The notes: generated from the sequence alone by a model not told the origin. 64,000 nucleotides of DNA from Catenuloplanes niger (GCF_031458255.1 NZ_JAVDYC010000001.1:7612501-7676500), one strand, 5' to 3'. Numbered from the stretch's first letter, positions 49,089 to 57,459 are shown. Made by a program: numbers and translations.

Positions 49089-50153
49089 TCAGCGGGCCGA
49101 TCCGCGCAGCGCGTCGTCGATCAGGGCGAGCTGGCGGGTCAGGCTCTCCGGCGTCAGGTCGGGACGGCCGCCGGGGTGACCGAGCGTGGAACTGGCGGCA
49201 GCGACCGCGTGCTTCGCGGCCGACGCCGGATCGTCACCGCGCAGCAGCGCCGCCACCAGGCCCGCGACCAGGGAGTCCCCGGCCCCGGTGGTATCGACCT
49301 TCGCGGTCTGCACGCCGGGGATGACGACGTGCCCGTCCGCGCCCCATGGGGACCGGGCCGACCAGGCGAAGAGGTTGGCGCCGCCCTCCAGCGCGAGCAC
49401 GGCCAGCCACGGCCCACGCCGGTGGATCTCCCGGGCCGCCCGGAGGCCGCGCTCCTCGGTCCCGACGGCCTCGCCCACCAGCAGTCCCGCCTCCTGCTCG
49501 TCCGCCCGGATCACGTCGGCCCAGCCCAGGAGCGCGTCATCCCCCGGCGCTCCGTCCAGCACCACGATCGGGCCGCTCGCCGTCCCCCCGGTGCCGGTCG
49601 CCGCGCCGTCGGTGCCGCGTGCCGCCCCGTCGGTGCCGCGTGCCGCCCCGTCGGTGCCGCGTGCCGCCCCGTCGGTGCCGCGTGCCGCGCGTTCGGTGCC
49701 GCGTGCCGCGCGGGCGGCGGCGAGGAGTGCCTCCGGTGGCTGCTGGAGTTGCAGGACGACGGCGTCCGCGGTCGCCAGCCGGTGCGCCGCGGCCCGCACG
49801 TCGTCCGGGCTGAGCAGCGACTCCTCCGGCAGGTGCTGGACGTACCGCCACTCGCCCTCCGCGTCGAGCAGTTCCACGATCAACGCGGACCGGCCCCGGA
49901 CCGACACGGACGACACGTCGATACCGTCCGTGCGGGCCTGGTCCAGCAGCCGCTCGCCGGTCTCGTCGGCCCCGGCCACCCCGAGCAGCCCGACCGGCAC
50001 GCCGAGCTGGGCGAGCGCCACCGCCTGGTTCGCGCCCTTCCCGCCGAGCATCTCCCGCCGCGCGCCCGCGTCGGCCGCCTCCCCGGCCGCGGGCACCGCC
50101 GACACCGTCAACACAAGATCACGGGTGATCTGCCCGGCCACCATCACCGTCAT
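49089..50153 (-). CDS. PfkB family sugar kinase (ribokinase-like) with internal repeat insertion
   Basis: This 354-residue kinase has GGKGANQAVALAQLG (substrate-binding), GQITRDL at the start and the catalytic DTTGAGDSLVAG (Asp293). It should phosphorylate a pentose such as ribose on the C5 hydroxyl. Between strand/helix elements EALLAAARAA and PIVVLDGAPGD, residues about 150-192 are RGTDGAA heptads encoded by a 21-bp tandem repeat, absent from typical ribokinases. The ATG at 50153 removes an unlikely 14-residue N-terminal tail. No ribose transporter is adjacent. Confidence 0.85.
   Translation of the reverse strand: MTVMVAGQITRDLVLTVSAVPAAGEAADAGARREMLGGKGANQAVALAQLGVPVGLLGVAGADETGERLLDQARTDGIDVSSVSVRGRSALIVELLDAEGEWRYVQHLPEESLLSPDDVRAAAHRLATADAVVLQLQQPPEALLAAARAARGTERAARGTDGAARGTDGAARGTDGAARGTDGAATGTGGTASGPIVVLDGAPGDDALLGWADVIRADEQEAGLLVGEAVGTEERGLRAAREIHRRGPWLAVLALEGGANLFAWSARSPWGADGHVVIPGVQTAKVDTTGAGDSLVAGLVAALLRGDDPASAAKHAVAAASSTLGHPGGRPDLTPESLTRQLALIDDALRGSAR
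49608..49712. repeat. 21-bp tandem repeat inside the ribokinase-like gene
   Basis: Five units of 21 bp, starting GTCGGTGCCGCGTGCCGC, the first three identical. The length keeps frame and gives RGTDGAA-type heptads. Confidence 0.9.
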
Positions 50154-50195
50154 GACGTGGGCATACCCGCCAATGCCCCGGTGAATCACCGGCAC

Positions 50196-50737
50196 GTCCG
50201 GCCCCGGCAGCTCTCCCCTTGCCCGGCGGAGAGCAAGCCGCGCGCACCGCCCGCGTCATCAACCGCTCGCGTCATCCGGCACGCACGGTCCGCTCGGCAT
50301 TCCGCGTGAGAGACGATTGCGCCCAGGGCTGCGCGCGGCGTCGCCAGATCCGTCCAGCGGCCGATCGCGACCGCGATCGACGAACGGCCGGGTGGCGTGC
50401 CCGGCTGCGTGGCGTGGCTGGTGGCGGCGCTTGGCGGGTGCGGCGGATTGCTGGTTGCGGCGCTTCGCGGGGCTCGGTGGGCGTCGATTCGCGGGCGTGG
50501 CCGGCGGCCGTTCGTGGATGCGTGGCGGGGCGGGCTCGCGCAGGCGTGGCGGGTTCGGAGGCGGAAGGTCGCGGGCGTGGCGGGTCGCCGGGTGAGCGGG
50601 AGTGGGTTCGGCGGCCGGCCGGCGGTTGCGGTGAGTCGCGGGTGCGGCGGGTCGTGCGGTAGGGATGGCGTGGCGGTGCGCTCGTTGCCCGGCGGATCGC
50701 GTGTCGCGCGCGTGCGGCACGGCCGGGCGGCCGGGTG
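50196..50737. other. Gene-free G-rich region
   Basis: No frame here has a convincing start, ribosome site and domain. From 50390 the + strand is strongly G-rich with scattered GCGTGGC and GGGCGTGGC motifs, giving open but low-complexity frames on both strands. It separates the ribokinase-like gene from the XRE gene. Confidence 0.55.
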
Positions 50738-51022
50738 CTATGCCGCGAGGTCGTCGCTGCTCGTGCCCTCGGTGCGCGGACGGGGTGCCGACGCGGCCGA
50801 GACCGTGTCCAGGGAGAGGCCGAGCGCGGCCGCCAGGGCCGCGACCGTGAAGAAGGCCGGCGTCGGAATGCGGCCCGTCTCGATTTTGCGGAGCGTCTCC
50901 GGGGAGATGCCGGCCGCGGACGCGACCTCGACGATGCTGCGCGCGCCGCGGGCGTCGCGCAGTGCGCGGCCCAGTCGCTCGCCGCGTTCCCGCTCTTCCT
51001 CGCTCAACGGCACCCTCACCAT
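50738..51022 (-). CDS. XRE family helix-turn-helix regulator
   Basis: This 94-residue protein has a single XRE domain: ERLGRALRDARGARSIVEVASAAGISPETLRKIETGRIPTPAFFTVAALAAALGLSL. The short tail is polar. The ATG at 51022 is divergent from the methionine aminopeptidase-like gene, and the 66-bp gap contains a palindrome ATACCGGTAT overlapping the promoters. It probably represses itself and the aminopeptidase gene. Confidence 0.85.
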   Translation of the reverse strand: MVRVPLSEEERERGERLGRALRDARGARSIVEVASAAGISPETLRKIETGRIPTPAFFTVAALAAALGLSLDTVSAASAPRPRTEGTSSDDLAA

Positions 51023-51035
51023 GGTCCTGATAGTA

Positions 51036-51048
51036 ATACCGGTATAGT
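51036..51048. promoter_or_regulatory. Palindromic operator and -10 between XRE and map-like genes
   Basis: ATACCGGTAT (51036-51045) is a perfect palindrome. TATAGT (51043-51048), a -10 for the map-like gene, overlaps its right side. The AT content is high for this window. Confidence 0.55.
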
Positions 51049-51088
51049 TATCGACCGGCAGCCACGGCCAGCACGGCAAGGAGTCGGC

Positions 51089-51856
51089 ATGATCGAGCTG
51101 AAGTCGCCCTCGGAGATCGCGGCGCTCCGCGAGGCCGGCCGCATCGTCGCGCGGGCGCTCGCCGCGGTCCGGGCGCACGCGGCCGTCGGTGTCAGCCTCC
51201 TCGAGCTCGACGACGTCGCGGCCAAGGTCATAGCGGACGCGGGGGCCCGGCCGTCCTTCCTGGGTTACCACCCGCCGGGGGCACCCCGGCCGTATCCGGC
51301 TGTCATCTGCGCCAGCGTCAACGACGCGATCGTGCACGGCATCCCCACCGGCGCGCGGCTCGCCGACGGCGACCTGGTCAGCATCGACTGCGGCGCCCAC
51401 CTGGACGGCTGGTGCGGTGGCTCCGCGATCAGCTTCACGGTCGGCGAGCCGCGCCCGGCCGATCTCGCGCTGGTCGACGCGGCCGAGCGCGCACTCGCCG
51501 CCGGCATCGACGCGGCCCGGCCCGGCGCCCGGATCGGCGACATCGGCCACGCGGTCGGTACCGTCGCCCGCGCCGCCGGGTTCGGCATCATGGCACGTCA
51601 CGGCGGTCACGGTGTCGGCCGGCTGATGCACGAGCCGCCGTCCGTCCCCAACGAGGGCCGCCCCGGCCACGGCACACGCATCGAGGCCGGCCTGGTCATC
51701 GCGATCGAGCCGATGCTCATCGCGTCCGGCCGTGACGCCTACCGCACCGACCCCGACGGCTGGACGCTGCGCACCCACGACGGTTCCCGCGCCGCCCACA
51801 CCGAACACACCGTTGCCGTCACCCCCACCGGCCCGATCATCCTGACCGCCCCCTGA
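51089..51856 (+). CDS. Type I methionine aminopeptidase paralogue with a missing metal ligand
   Basis: This 255-residue pita-bread-fold protein has NDAIVHGIP (His83), SIDCGAHLDGW (Asp100), GHGVGRLMHEPP (His174, His181), IAIEPML (Glu207) and TEHTVAVT (last Glu). In E. coli MAP the second metal Asp lies in HGD; here the matching positions are CGG (109-111), so one of five metal ligands is lost. It may be a weak enzyme or have another role. ATG 51089 follows AAGGAG. It is divergent from an XRE regulator, not in the ribosomal-protein context of the essential map gene. Confidence 0.82.
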   Translation: MIELKSPSEIAALREAGRIVARALAAVRAHAAVGVSLLELDDVAAKVIADAGARPSFLGYHPPGAPRPYPAVICASVNDAIVHGIPTGARLADGDLVSIDCGAHLDGWCGGSAISFTVGEPRPADLALVDAAERALAAGIDAARPGARIGDIGHAVGTVARAAGFGIMARHGGHGVGRLMHEPPSVPNEGRPGHGTRIEAGLVIAIEPMLIASGRDAYRTDPDGWTLRTHDGSRAAHTEHTVAVTPTGPIILTAP

Positions 51857-52073
51857 CCATCGCGATCCCCGCGTCCCCCGGGACCGCGGCGCGTCTCCCG
51901 CCCGCCTCTTCCGCACCCCAAATCCCGCCACGGTACGGAACACTCCGTCATCGGCCCGCACCAGTGCATCGACTCAGCGGCCGCCGTCCCGTCCGGCGTC
52001 CCCCGCCGCGCACGCGCTCACCCGCAGGCTCCGCACGGGTCGGACCCCCGCCGACGCGACGAGATATCAAGCG

Positions 52074-52081
52074 CGCGCGGC
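52074..52081. repeat. Target site duplication, left copy
   Basis: CGCGCGGC directly precedes the left end of the insertion sequence and is repeated exactly at 53488-53495. Confidence 0.85.
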
Positions 52082-52110
52082 GGGACTGTGCCACGAGGGG
52101 TGTTTCCGGC
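52082..52110. repeat. IS256-family left terminal inverted repeat
   Basis: GGGACTGTGCCACGAGGGGT and the following TGTTTCCGGC-type end pair with the right end at 23/29 positions. Confidence 0.85.
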
Positions 52111-52155
52111 CCGACACGCCGGGCTGAAGTCCTGGCGGGATGGGCACCGTGAGTG

Positions 52156-53451
52156 ATGACATCGAACGTTGTGAGTCCACGGAAGAAGATCGAGGGTGAC
52201 GGGCGGCAGCTGTCGCCGGAGCAGGCCGCTGCGGCGGCGATGGTGGCCGAGGCGAAGGCGCGCGGGCTGGAACTGACCGGTCCGAACGGCCTGTTGAAGC
52301 TGTTCACCAAGAATGTCCTCGAGACCGCGTTGAACGAGGAGATGACTGAACACCTCGGTCATGCGAAGAACCAGGCATCGCCGGAGCGTGAGTCGACAAA
52401 TGTGCGCAACGGCAGCCGCGGCAAGACGGTGATCTCGGATGCGGCCGGTGAGGTGCGTATCGACGTGCCGCGAGATCGGGAAGGGACGTTCGAGCCGCAG
52501 ATCGTGAAGAAACGGCAACGGCGCCTGACCGAGGTCGACGAGATCGTGTTGTCGTTGTATGCGAAGGGAATGACGACCGGGGAGATCTCCGCGCATTTTG
52601 CGGAGATCTACGGTGCGTCGGTGTCGAAAGAGACGATCTCGCGGATCACCGATAAAGTCGTGGCGGAGATGACGGAATGGTCGACCCGGCCACTCGATGC
52701 CGTTTACGTGGCCGTGTTCATCGACGCCATCGTCGTCAAGGTCCGTGACGGCCAGGTCGCCAACCGGCCGGTCTACGCGGCCATCGGGGTCACCGTGGAC
52801 GGCCACAAAGACGTCCTGGGGTTGTGGTCCGGCTCCGGTGGCGAGGGCGCCAAGTTCTGGATGAGTGTCCTGGTGGATCTGAAGAACCGTGGCGTGCGGG
52901 ATGTGTTCTTCGTCGTCTGCGACGGGCTGAAAGGGCTGCCGGACACCGTCGAGGCGGTGTGGCCGCAAGCGATCGTCCAGACCTGCATCATTCATCTGAT
53001 CCGGAACACTTTTCGTCTGACCTCCCGGGCGGATGCCGACGCGATCAAACGCGACATCAAACCGATTTACACGGCGGTCAACGCCGACGCCGCGCTCGCC
53101 GCTCTGGACGACCTCGAGGAGAAATGGGGGAGTAAATACCGGGCGATGATCCGGTTGTGGCGTAACGCGTGGGATGAGTTCATCCCGTTCCTCGATTACG
53201 ACGTCGAGATCAGGAAGGTGATCTGTTCGACGAACGCGATCGAATCATTGAACGCCCGCTACCGTCGTGCTGTTCGCGCACGCGGGCATTTCCCCAGCGA
53301 GCAGGCCGCGTTGAAATGCCTGTATCTTGTGACCCGCAGCCTGGACCCGACCGGGGCCGGCCGCGCACGATGGACGATCCGCTGGAAGCCCGTGCTGAAC
53401 GCCTTCGCCATCACCTTCGGTGACCGCTGGCCGGCCGCCGAAACCTACTGA
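52156..53451 (+). CDS. IS256-family transposase
   Basis: This 431-residue Mutator-type transposase has the DDE triad: Asp190 (VAVFIDAIVVKV), Asp256 (VVCDGLKGLP, with the family CDGLKGLP signature) and Glu363 (CSTNAIESLNARYRR). An N-terminal region with LTGPNGLLKLFTKNVLETALNEEM binds the ends. It is intact, with no frameshift. The ATG at 52156 directly follows an in-frame GTG at 52153. Codon use is less GC-biased than in the neighbours, consistent with transfer. Confidence 0.95.
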   Translation: MTSNVVSPRKKIEGDGRQLSPEQAAAAAMVAEAKARGLELTGPNGLLKLFTKNVLETALNEEMTEHLGHAKNQASPERESTNVRNGSRGKTVISDAAGEVRIDVPRDREGTFEPQIVKKRQRRLTEVDEIVLSLYAKGMTTGEISAHFAEIYGASVSKETISRITDKVVAEMTEWSTRPLDAVYVAVFIDAIVVKVRDGQVANRPVYAAIGVTVDGHKDVLGLWSGSGGEGAKFWMSVLVDLKNRGVRDVFFVVCDGLKGLPDTVEAVWPQAIVQTCIIHLIRNTFRLTSRADADAIKRDIKPIYTAVNADAALAALDDLEEKWGSKYRAMIRLWRNAWDEFIPFLDYDVEIRKVICSTNAIESLNARYRRAVRARGHFPSEQAALKCLYLVTRSLDPTGAGRARWTIRWKPVLNAFAITFGDRWPAAETY

Positions 53452-53458
53452 CCGAAGA

Positions 53459-53487
53459 GCCGGAAACACCGATCTTGGTACGGACCC
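53459..53487. repeat. IS256-family right terminal inverted repeat
   Basis: Begins GCCGGAAACACCGATC and ends at the right-hand target duplication; complements the left end at 23/29 positions. Confidence 0.85.
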
Positions 53488-53495
53488 CGCGCGGC
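53488..53495. repeat. Target site duplication, right copy
   Basis: CGCGCGGC, identical to 52074-52081. Confidence 0.85.
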
Positions 53496-53507
53496 ACCCG
53501 CCCGGCT

Positions 53508-53592
53508 CCCGCGGATCATTGACCGATGCGAAAAGGAGGTCAACAGCGAGGTTCGGCAGCCTTTTCGCATCGGTCAATGATCGGCTCGCGGG
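53508..53592. repeat. 69-nt GATC-bounded hairpin element, copy 2
   Basis: The core spans 53514-53582. Arms GATCATTGACCGATGCGAAA and the matching TTTCGCATCGGTCAATGATC pair perfectly (23 bp in all, to AAAAGG/CCTTTT) around a loop with GGTCAACAGCGAGG. CCCGCG and CGCGGG extend the stem outside the GATC ends. Same length, ends and loop core as the element at 19407-19475, with a different stem sequence. 53593-53713 holds no gene. Confidence 0.82.
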
Positions 53593-53713
53593 CCAACCCC
53601 GCGCCGATACCGCGGGAGCGTGCGGCCGGTGAGACGCCGGGAGCGGGCGGAGGAAGTGTGATCTTCGGGTTCTAGGCTGGCCGGAGCTGTCCGGGCTGTC
53701 TGGAGGGGGCCGC

Positions 53714-55270
53714 GTGCTGGACCTGCGGATCGAGAACGGGACGATCGTCACGATGGATCCGGCGCGGCCGGTGGTGCGGGCGCTCGGCGTGTGGCGCGGG
53801 CGGGTGTTCGCGAGCGGCGGCGACGCGGCCGGGATGCCGGCGCGCGAGGTGCTGGATCTGCGTGGTGCGACGGTGGTGCCGGGGTTCGTCGACGCGCACA
53901 CGCATCTGGCGTGGACCGGGCTGAAGGCGCGGGCGGCGAGCGTGGCGCCGTCGAACGACGTGGCCGCGATGCTGCGGGTGATCGCGGAGGCGGCGCGCCG
54001 GGTGCCGGTGGGCGGCTGGGTGGACGTCGGCGGATACGACCAGCGGCCGCTGGGCCGGCACCTGACGGCGGCGGAGCTGGACGCGGTCAGTGCCGGCCGC
54101 CGGGTGTTCGTGACGCACGAATCGGGGCACGCGTGCCTGGTCAACAGCGCGGTGCTGGCGATGCTGCCGGCCGGGGTGCGGCACGAGGACGGCCTGCTCA
54201 CCGAGGGCGACATGGCGGTGGTGCGGCGGCTGCGCTGGCCGTACTCCGTGGCCGAACTGTGCGCGGCGATCGAGCACGCGGGCCGGGAGTGCCGGGCGCA
54301 GGGCGTGACCGCGGTGTGCGAGGCCGGGATCGCGGGCGGGCTGGTCGGGCACTCGCCGGTGGAGCTGGCGGCCTACCAGACGGCGCGGGAGCTCGGGCGG
54401 CTGCCGGTGCGGGCGCGGCTGATGGTGGCGGCGGACGTGCCGCACGCGGTGGCGGCGCACCCGGACGACGACGTTCCACAAGCCTTGGACCTGGGGGTAC
54501 GGACCGGGCTGGGCGACGAGTGGCTGTCCGTCGGCGCGCTGAAGGTGTTCACCGACGGTGGCATGATGGCCCGGACCGCCGCGTTGACCGAGAACTACGC
54601 CGGTCTGGACCACGCCGGCCAGCTCGCCGGTGACCCGGACGCGCTCACCCGGACGATCGTCGACGGGCACCGGGCCGGCTGGCAGCTGGCCGTGCACGCG
54701 ATCGGGGACCGGGCGGTGGACGTGGCGCTGGACGCGATCGCGGCCGCGCAGGCGGTCAAGCCGGGGCGGCGGCACCGGATCGAGCACGCCGGCCTGGTGC
54801 GGCCGGACCAGCTGGCGCGCTTCCGGGACCTGGACGTGACCGCGGTCGTGCAGCCGAACTTCCTCTGGTATCTCGGTGACGACTACGCCGAGATCATGGG
54901 GCCGTCCCGGGCCGGCTGGCTCTACCGGGGCAATGGGTTCCTCGAGGCCGGCGTGCGGCTGGCGGCCAGTTCGGACCGGCCGGTGACGGACGGTGCGCCG
55001 CTGCGCGCGATCCAGTTCATGGCGGAGCGGCTCACCCGCGGCGGCCGGCTCGTCGGCCCGGCGGAGCGGATGAGCGTGCTGGACGCGCTGCGCGCCTACA
55101 CCGTGGGGGCGGCGGCGGCCTGCGGCTGGGAGGACGAGCTGGGCGCGCTCACCCCGGGGCGGCTGGCCGACTTCGTGGTGCTGGCGGAGAACCCGCTCGA
55201 CGTGCCGGTGTCCCGGATCGCGGAGATCGCGATCCGGGACAGTTGTCTGGGCGGGGTGTCACTCACCTGA
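53714..55270 (+). CDS. Amidohydrolase family 3 protein (YtcJ-like)
   Basis: This 518-residue metal-dependent hydrolase has an N-terminal composite beta domain, VPGFVDAHTHL with metal ligands His62 and His64, HAIGDRAVDVALD, RRHRIEHAGLV and a C-terminal GRLADFVVLAENPLDVP. YtcJ-like members hydrolyse exocyclic amides and N-acyl compounds; substrate unknown. GTG 53714 follows GGAGGGGG. It converges with a GH43 gene whose stop overlaps its end by 12 bases. It is next to the IS but complete. Confidence 0.87.
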   Translation: MLDLRIENGTIVTMDPARPVVRALGVWRGRVFASGGDAAGMPAREVLDLRGATVVPGFVDAHTHLAWTGLKARAASVAPSNDVAAMLRVIAEAARRVPVGGWVDVGGYDQRPLGRHLTAAELDAVSAGRRVFVTHESGHACLVNSAVLAMLPAGVRHEDGLLTEGDMAVVRRLRWPYSVAELCAAIEHAGRECRAQGVTAVCEAGIAGGLVGHSPVELAAYQTARELGRLPVRARLMVAADVPHAVAAHPDDDVPQALDLGVRTGLGDEWLSVGALKVFTDGGMMARTAALTENYAGLDHAGQLAGDPDALTRTIVDGHRAGWQLAVHAIGDRAVDVALDAIAAAQAVKPGRRHRIEHAGLVRPDQLARFRDLDVTAVVQPNFLWYLGDDYAEIMGPSRAGWLYRGNGFLEAGVRLAASSDRPVTDGAPLRAIQFMAERLTRGGRLVGPAERMSVLDALRAYTVGAAAACGWEDELGALTPGRLADFVVLAENPLDVPVSRIAEIAIRDSCLGGVSLT

Positions 55271-56281
55271 CGGGCCGGCCAGGCTGGTGCCGAGCCGGAC
55301 CGGGGTGCCGAAGTTCGGCGTGCCGTCCGCGTTCCAGGTGAACTTCTGCGCCCGGGTGGAACGGTTCATGTCGCAGCCGCCGGACGCGGAACTGTTCGCG
55401 TGGTAGACGAGCCAGTCCTCCGTACCGTCGGGGGACTTGAAGAAGCCGTTGTGGCCGGGCGCGTAGACGCCGTTCGCATCGCTGCGCTGGAACACCGGCG
55501 TCGGCTTCTTCGTCCAGTGCGCCGGGTTGAGCGGGTCGGTGCCGGTGAGCGTGAGCAGCCCGAGCTTGTAGTCCGGGCCCCAGCACGCGGACGCCGAGTA
55601 CACGACCATCACCCGGCCGTTGTGGTAGAGCGGCTCGGGCGCCTCGTTGACCGGCGCGGTCTGCCGTTCCCAGGACAGCGTGGGCGAGCTGAGCCGGACC
55701 CGGGAACCGCTGAGCGTCCACGGGTTCGACAGCCGCTGGATGAAGTTGCTCTGCCCGTAGCTGCCACCGGCCTGGTACGTGCCCATCAGGTAGAGCGTGC
55801 CGTTGACCGTGAGCACGCTCGCGTCGAGTTGCCAGTCGTTGCCGAGATCGGCCTTGAAGCTGTACGGGCCCATCGGGTCGGTCCCGGCACTCTCCAGCAC
55901 GTGCAGCCGCTGCGTCGGGTTGTAGTCGGACACGTTCTGCCCGGCCACGTAGTAGAGATACCACCGGCCGTTGACCAGGTGGAACTCCGGCGCCCACATG
56001 TTGCAGCAGCCGTTCGGCCGGCCGGCCAGGTTGAAGATCACCTGGTCGGGTGCGGCGTTCAGGCCGGCGAGCGTGGTGGCCCGCCGCATCGTGATCGTCG
56101 AGTTCCAGGTCGTGGTGGCCAGGTAGTAGTAGCCGTTGTGGTAGGTCATCCACGGGTCGGGGCCGTTGCGCTTGATCGGATTGGTGAAGGTGGCGGGTGC
56201 CCGCTCCTCGGCGGTCGCCACCGTGCTGCCGGTCAGGACCAGGACCGCCGCGCACACCGCGGCGACGAGGGAACGTCGCAT
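55259..56281 (-). CDS. Secreted GH43 family glycosidase
   Basis: This 340-residue protein has a signal peptide (MRRSLVAAVCAAVLVLTGST, cleavage near ATA) and a GH43 five-blade propeller. NGPDPWMTYHNGYYYL gives the candidate base Asp42, with NMWAPEFHLVNGRWYLYYVAG and NEAPEPLYHNGRVMVVYS (acid Glu region). It resembles alpha-L-arabinofuranosidase-type GH43 enzymes acting on side chains. ATG 56281 follows GAGGAGG. It lies 11 bases after the arabinanase gene, so the two are one operon for arabinan breakdown. Confidence 0.88.
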   Translation of the reverse strand: MRRSLVAAVCAAVLVLTGSTVATAEERAPATFTNPIKRNGPDPWMTYHNGYYYLATTTWNSTITMRRATTLAGLNAAPDQVIFNLAGRPNGCCNMWAPEFHLVNGRWYLYYVAGQNVSDYNPTQRLHVLESAGTDPMGPYSFKADLGNDWQLDASVLTVNGTLYLMGTYQAGGSYGQSNFIQRLSNPWTLSGSRVRLSSPTLSWERQTAPVNEAPEPLYHNGRVMVVYSASACWGPDYKLGLLTLTGTDPLNPAHWTKKPTPVFQRSDANGVYAPGHNGFFKSPDGTEDWLVYHANSSASGGCDMNRSTRAQKFTWNADGTPNFGTPVRLGTSLAGPSGE

Positions 56282-56292
56282 CGTCGTCCTCC

Positions 56293-57324
56293 TCAGTAGA
56301 CGAACGGCCAGCCGGCCGTGTCGTAGCCGATCAGGTTGATCCCGAGCCGGGCTGCGCCACTGCTGGTGTAGTAGTGGTAGACGAGCACCTCGGAGTCGGT
56401 GTCCGCGAACACGGCCTGGTGTCCGGGGCCGATGACGCTGCCGTGCCGGGCCAGCACCTGGGTGCCGCCGCCGCTGGTCATCGCGGTGCCGTTGCGGTCC
56501 ACGAACGGCCCGGTCGGGCTGGTCGACCGGCCGACCATGATCCGGTACGTGCTGTCGGCGCCCCGGCAGCACAGGTCGAACGACACCCACAGGTAGTAGT
56601 AGTTGCCGTGCCGGAACACGACCGGCGCCTCGATCGCGCCGCCGCCGCGCCCGGCCAGGCCGCGGACCGTGCTGTCGGCCCGCTTGCCGGTCGCCGGGTC
56701 CAGCCGGACCGTCTTGATCCCGGACCAGAACGACCCGAAGCTCAGCCACCACGTGCCGCCGGCGTCGACCGTCAGGTTCGGGTCGATCGCGTTGTAGTCG
56801 TTGCCGGTGTTGCTCTCGATCACCAGCCCGTTGTTGGTCCAGCTGCCGGACGCGCCGGTCGTGGACGTGGCCAGGAAGATCGCCGAGCGGTTCGACCCGA
56901 ACGTCGAGGCCGAGTAGTACAGGTAGTACTTCCCGTTCCGGTACGACAGGTCCGGCGCCCACAGGTTGCGGCTGCCCCCGGTGTACGTCGTGGTCCACGA
57001 CGCGCCGTTCGGGAAGACCGTGCCCGCGTTGCGGAACGTGGTCCGGTCGGTCGAGGTCTTGAGCGCGATGTTGTCGCCGGTGTGCGCGAGCAGATAGCCA
57101 CCGGCCGGCGTCTTCACGATCGTCGGGTCGTGCACCCCGACGTCACCGTTGACGACCCCGGGATTCGGGTACGCCGCCGGCGGCACCGTCGGCGTGGCGA
57201 GCACGGCCGGCTGTGGCAGCGGCTCGGCCGCATGCGCGGTGAGCGTGGCGAGGCCACCGGTGAGCAGCGCCGCCGCGGTGGCGGTGGCCAACAGTCCCCG
57301 GCGGGCGATCCGGGACATGGGCAT
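56293..57324 (-). CDS. Secreted GH43 endo-alpha-1,5-L-arabinanase-like enzyme
   Basis: This 343-residue protein has a twin-arginine-like signal (SRIARRGLLATATAAALLTG, cleavage after AHA). The GH43 arabinanase motifs are GVHDPTIVKT (base Asp66), NLWAPDLSYRNGKYYLYYSAS, YNAIDPNLTVD, IEAPVVFRHGNYYYLWVS (acid Glu) and GPGHQAVFAD (His). It should cut the arabinan backbone outside the cell, giving oligomers for the second GH43 enzyme. ATG 57324 has AGAGGGG upstream. Its promoter carries a LacI-type operator at 57406. Confidence 0.9.
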   Translation of the reverse strand: MPMSRIARRGLLATATAAALLTGGLATLTAHAAEPLPQPAVLATPTVPPAAYPNPGVVNGDVGVHDPTIVKTPAGGYLLAHTGDNIALKTSTDRTTFRNAGTVFPNGASWTTTYTGGSRNLWAPDLSYRNGKYYLYYSASTFGSNRSAIFLATSTTGASGSWTNNGLVIESNTGNDYNAIDPNLTVDAGGTWWLSFGSFWSGIKTVRLDPATGKRADSTVRGLAGRGGGAIEAPVVFRHGNYYYLWVSFDLCCRGADSTYRIMVGRSTSPTGPFVDRNGTAMTSGGGTQVLARHGSVIGPGHQAVFADTDSEVLVYHYYTSSGAARLGINLIGYDTAGWPFVY

Positions 57325-57405
57325 GGGTTTCCCCTCTCGGCCCGATCGCGCCCGGCCGGGTGGAGACCAACTGAGGCAATCAGGCTCATCGATGTATATG
57401 CCGCA

Positions 57406-57435
57406 TGTTAGCGCTCACTCGACGCGCGCTGTCAA
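57406..57435 (-). promoter_or_regulatory. Promoter and LacI-type operator of the arabinanase operon
   Basis: On the minus strand TTGACA (57435-57430) is followed by AGTGAGCGCTAACA (57419-57406). The operator covers the region of the expected -10 and matches the site before the GH43-AbfB gene at 46457 in 13 of 14 positions. Confidence 0.7.
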
Positions 57436-57459
57436 GGTCTCCCGCGGGTTGCCGCACCA

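Larger units (their letters stand above)
52082..53487. mobile_element. IS256-family insertion sequence, complete
   Basis: A 1406-bp element with one transposase gene. Its ends are 29-nt imperfect terminal inverted repeats (52082-52110 and 53459-53487; 23 of 29 positions match, sharing GGTGTTTCCGGC at the inner side). It is flanked by an exact 8-bp target duplication CGCGCGGC (52074-52081 and 53488-53495), normal for IS256. The intact gene, ends and duplication point to a recent insertion into intergenic DNA between the map-like gene and the amidohydrolase gene, 18 bp from the 69-nt hairpin element's outer stem. Confidence 0.92.

Noticed and set aside
50219-50720. Open frames on both strands between the ribokinase-like and XRE genes
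   Set aside because: Low-complexity G-rich sequence, no ribosome sites, no recognisable domain.
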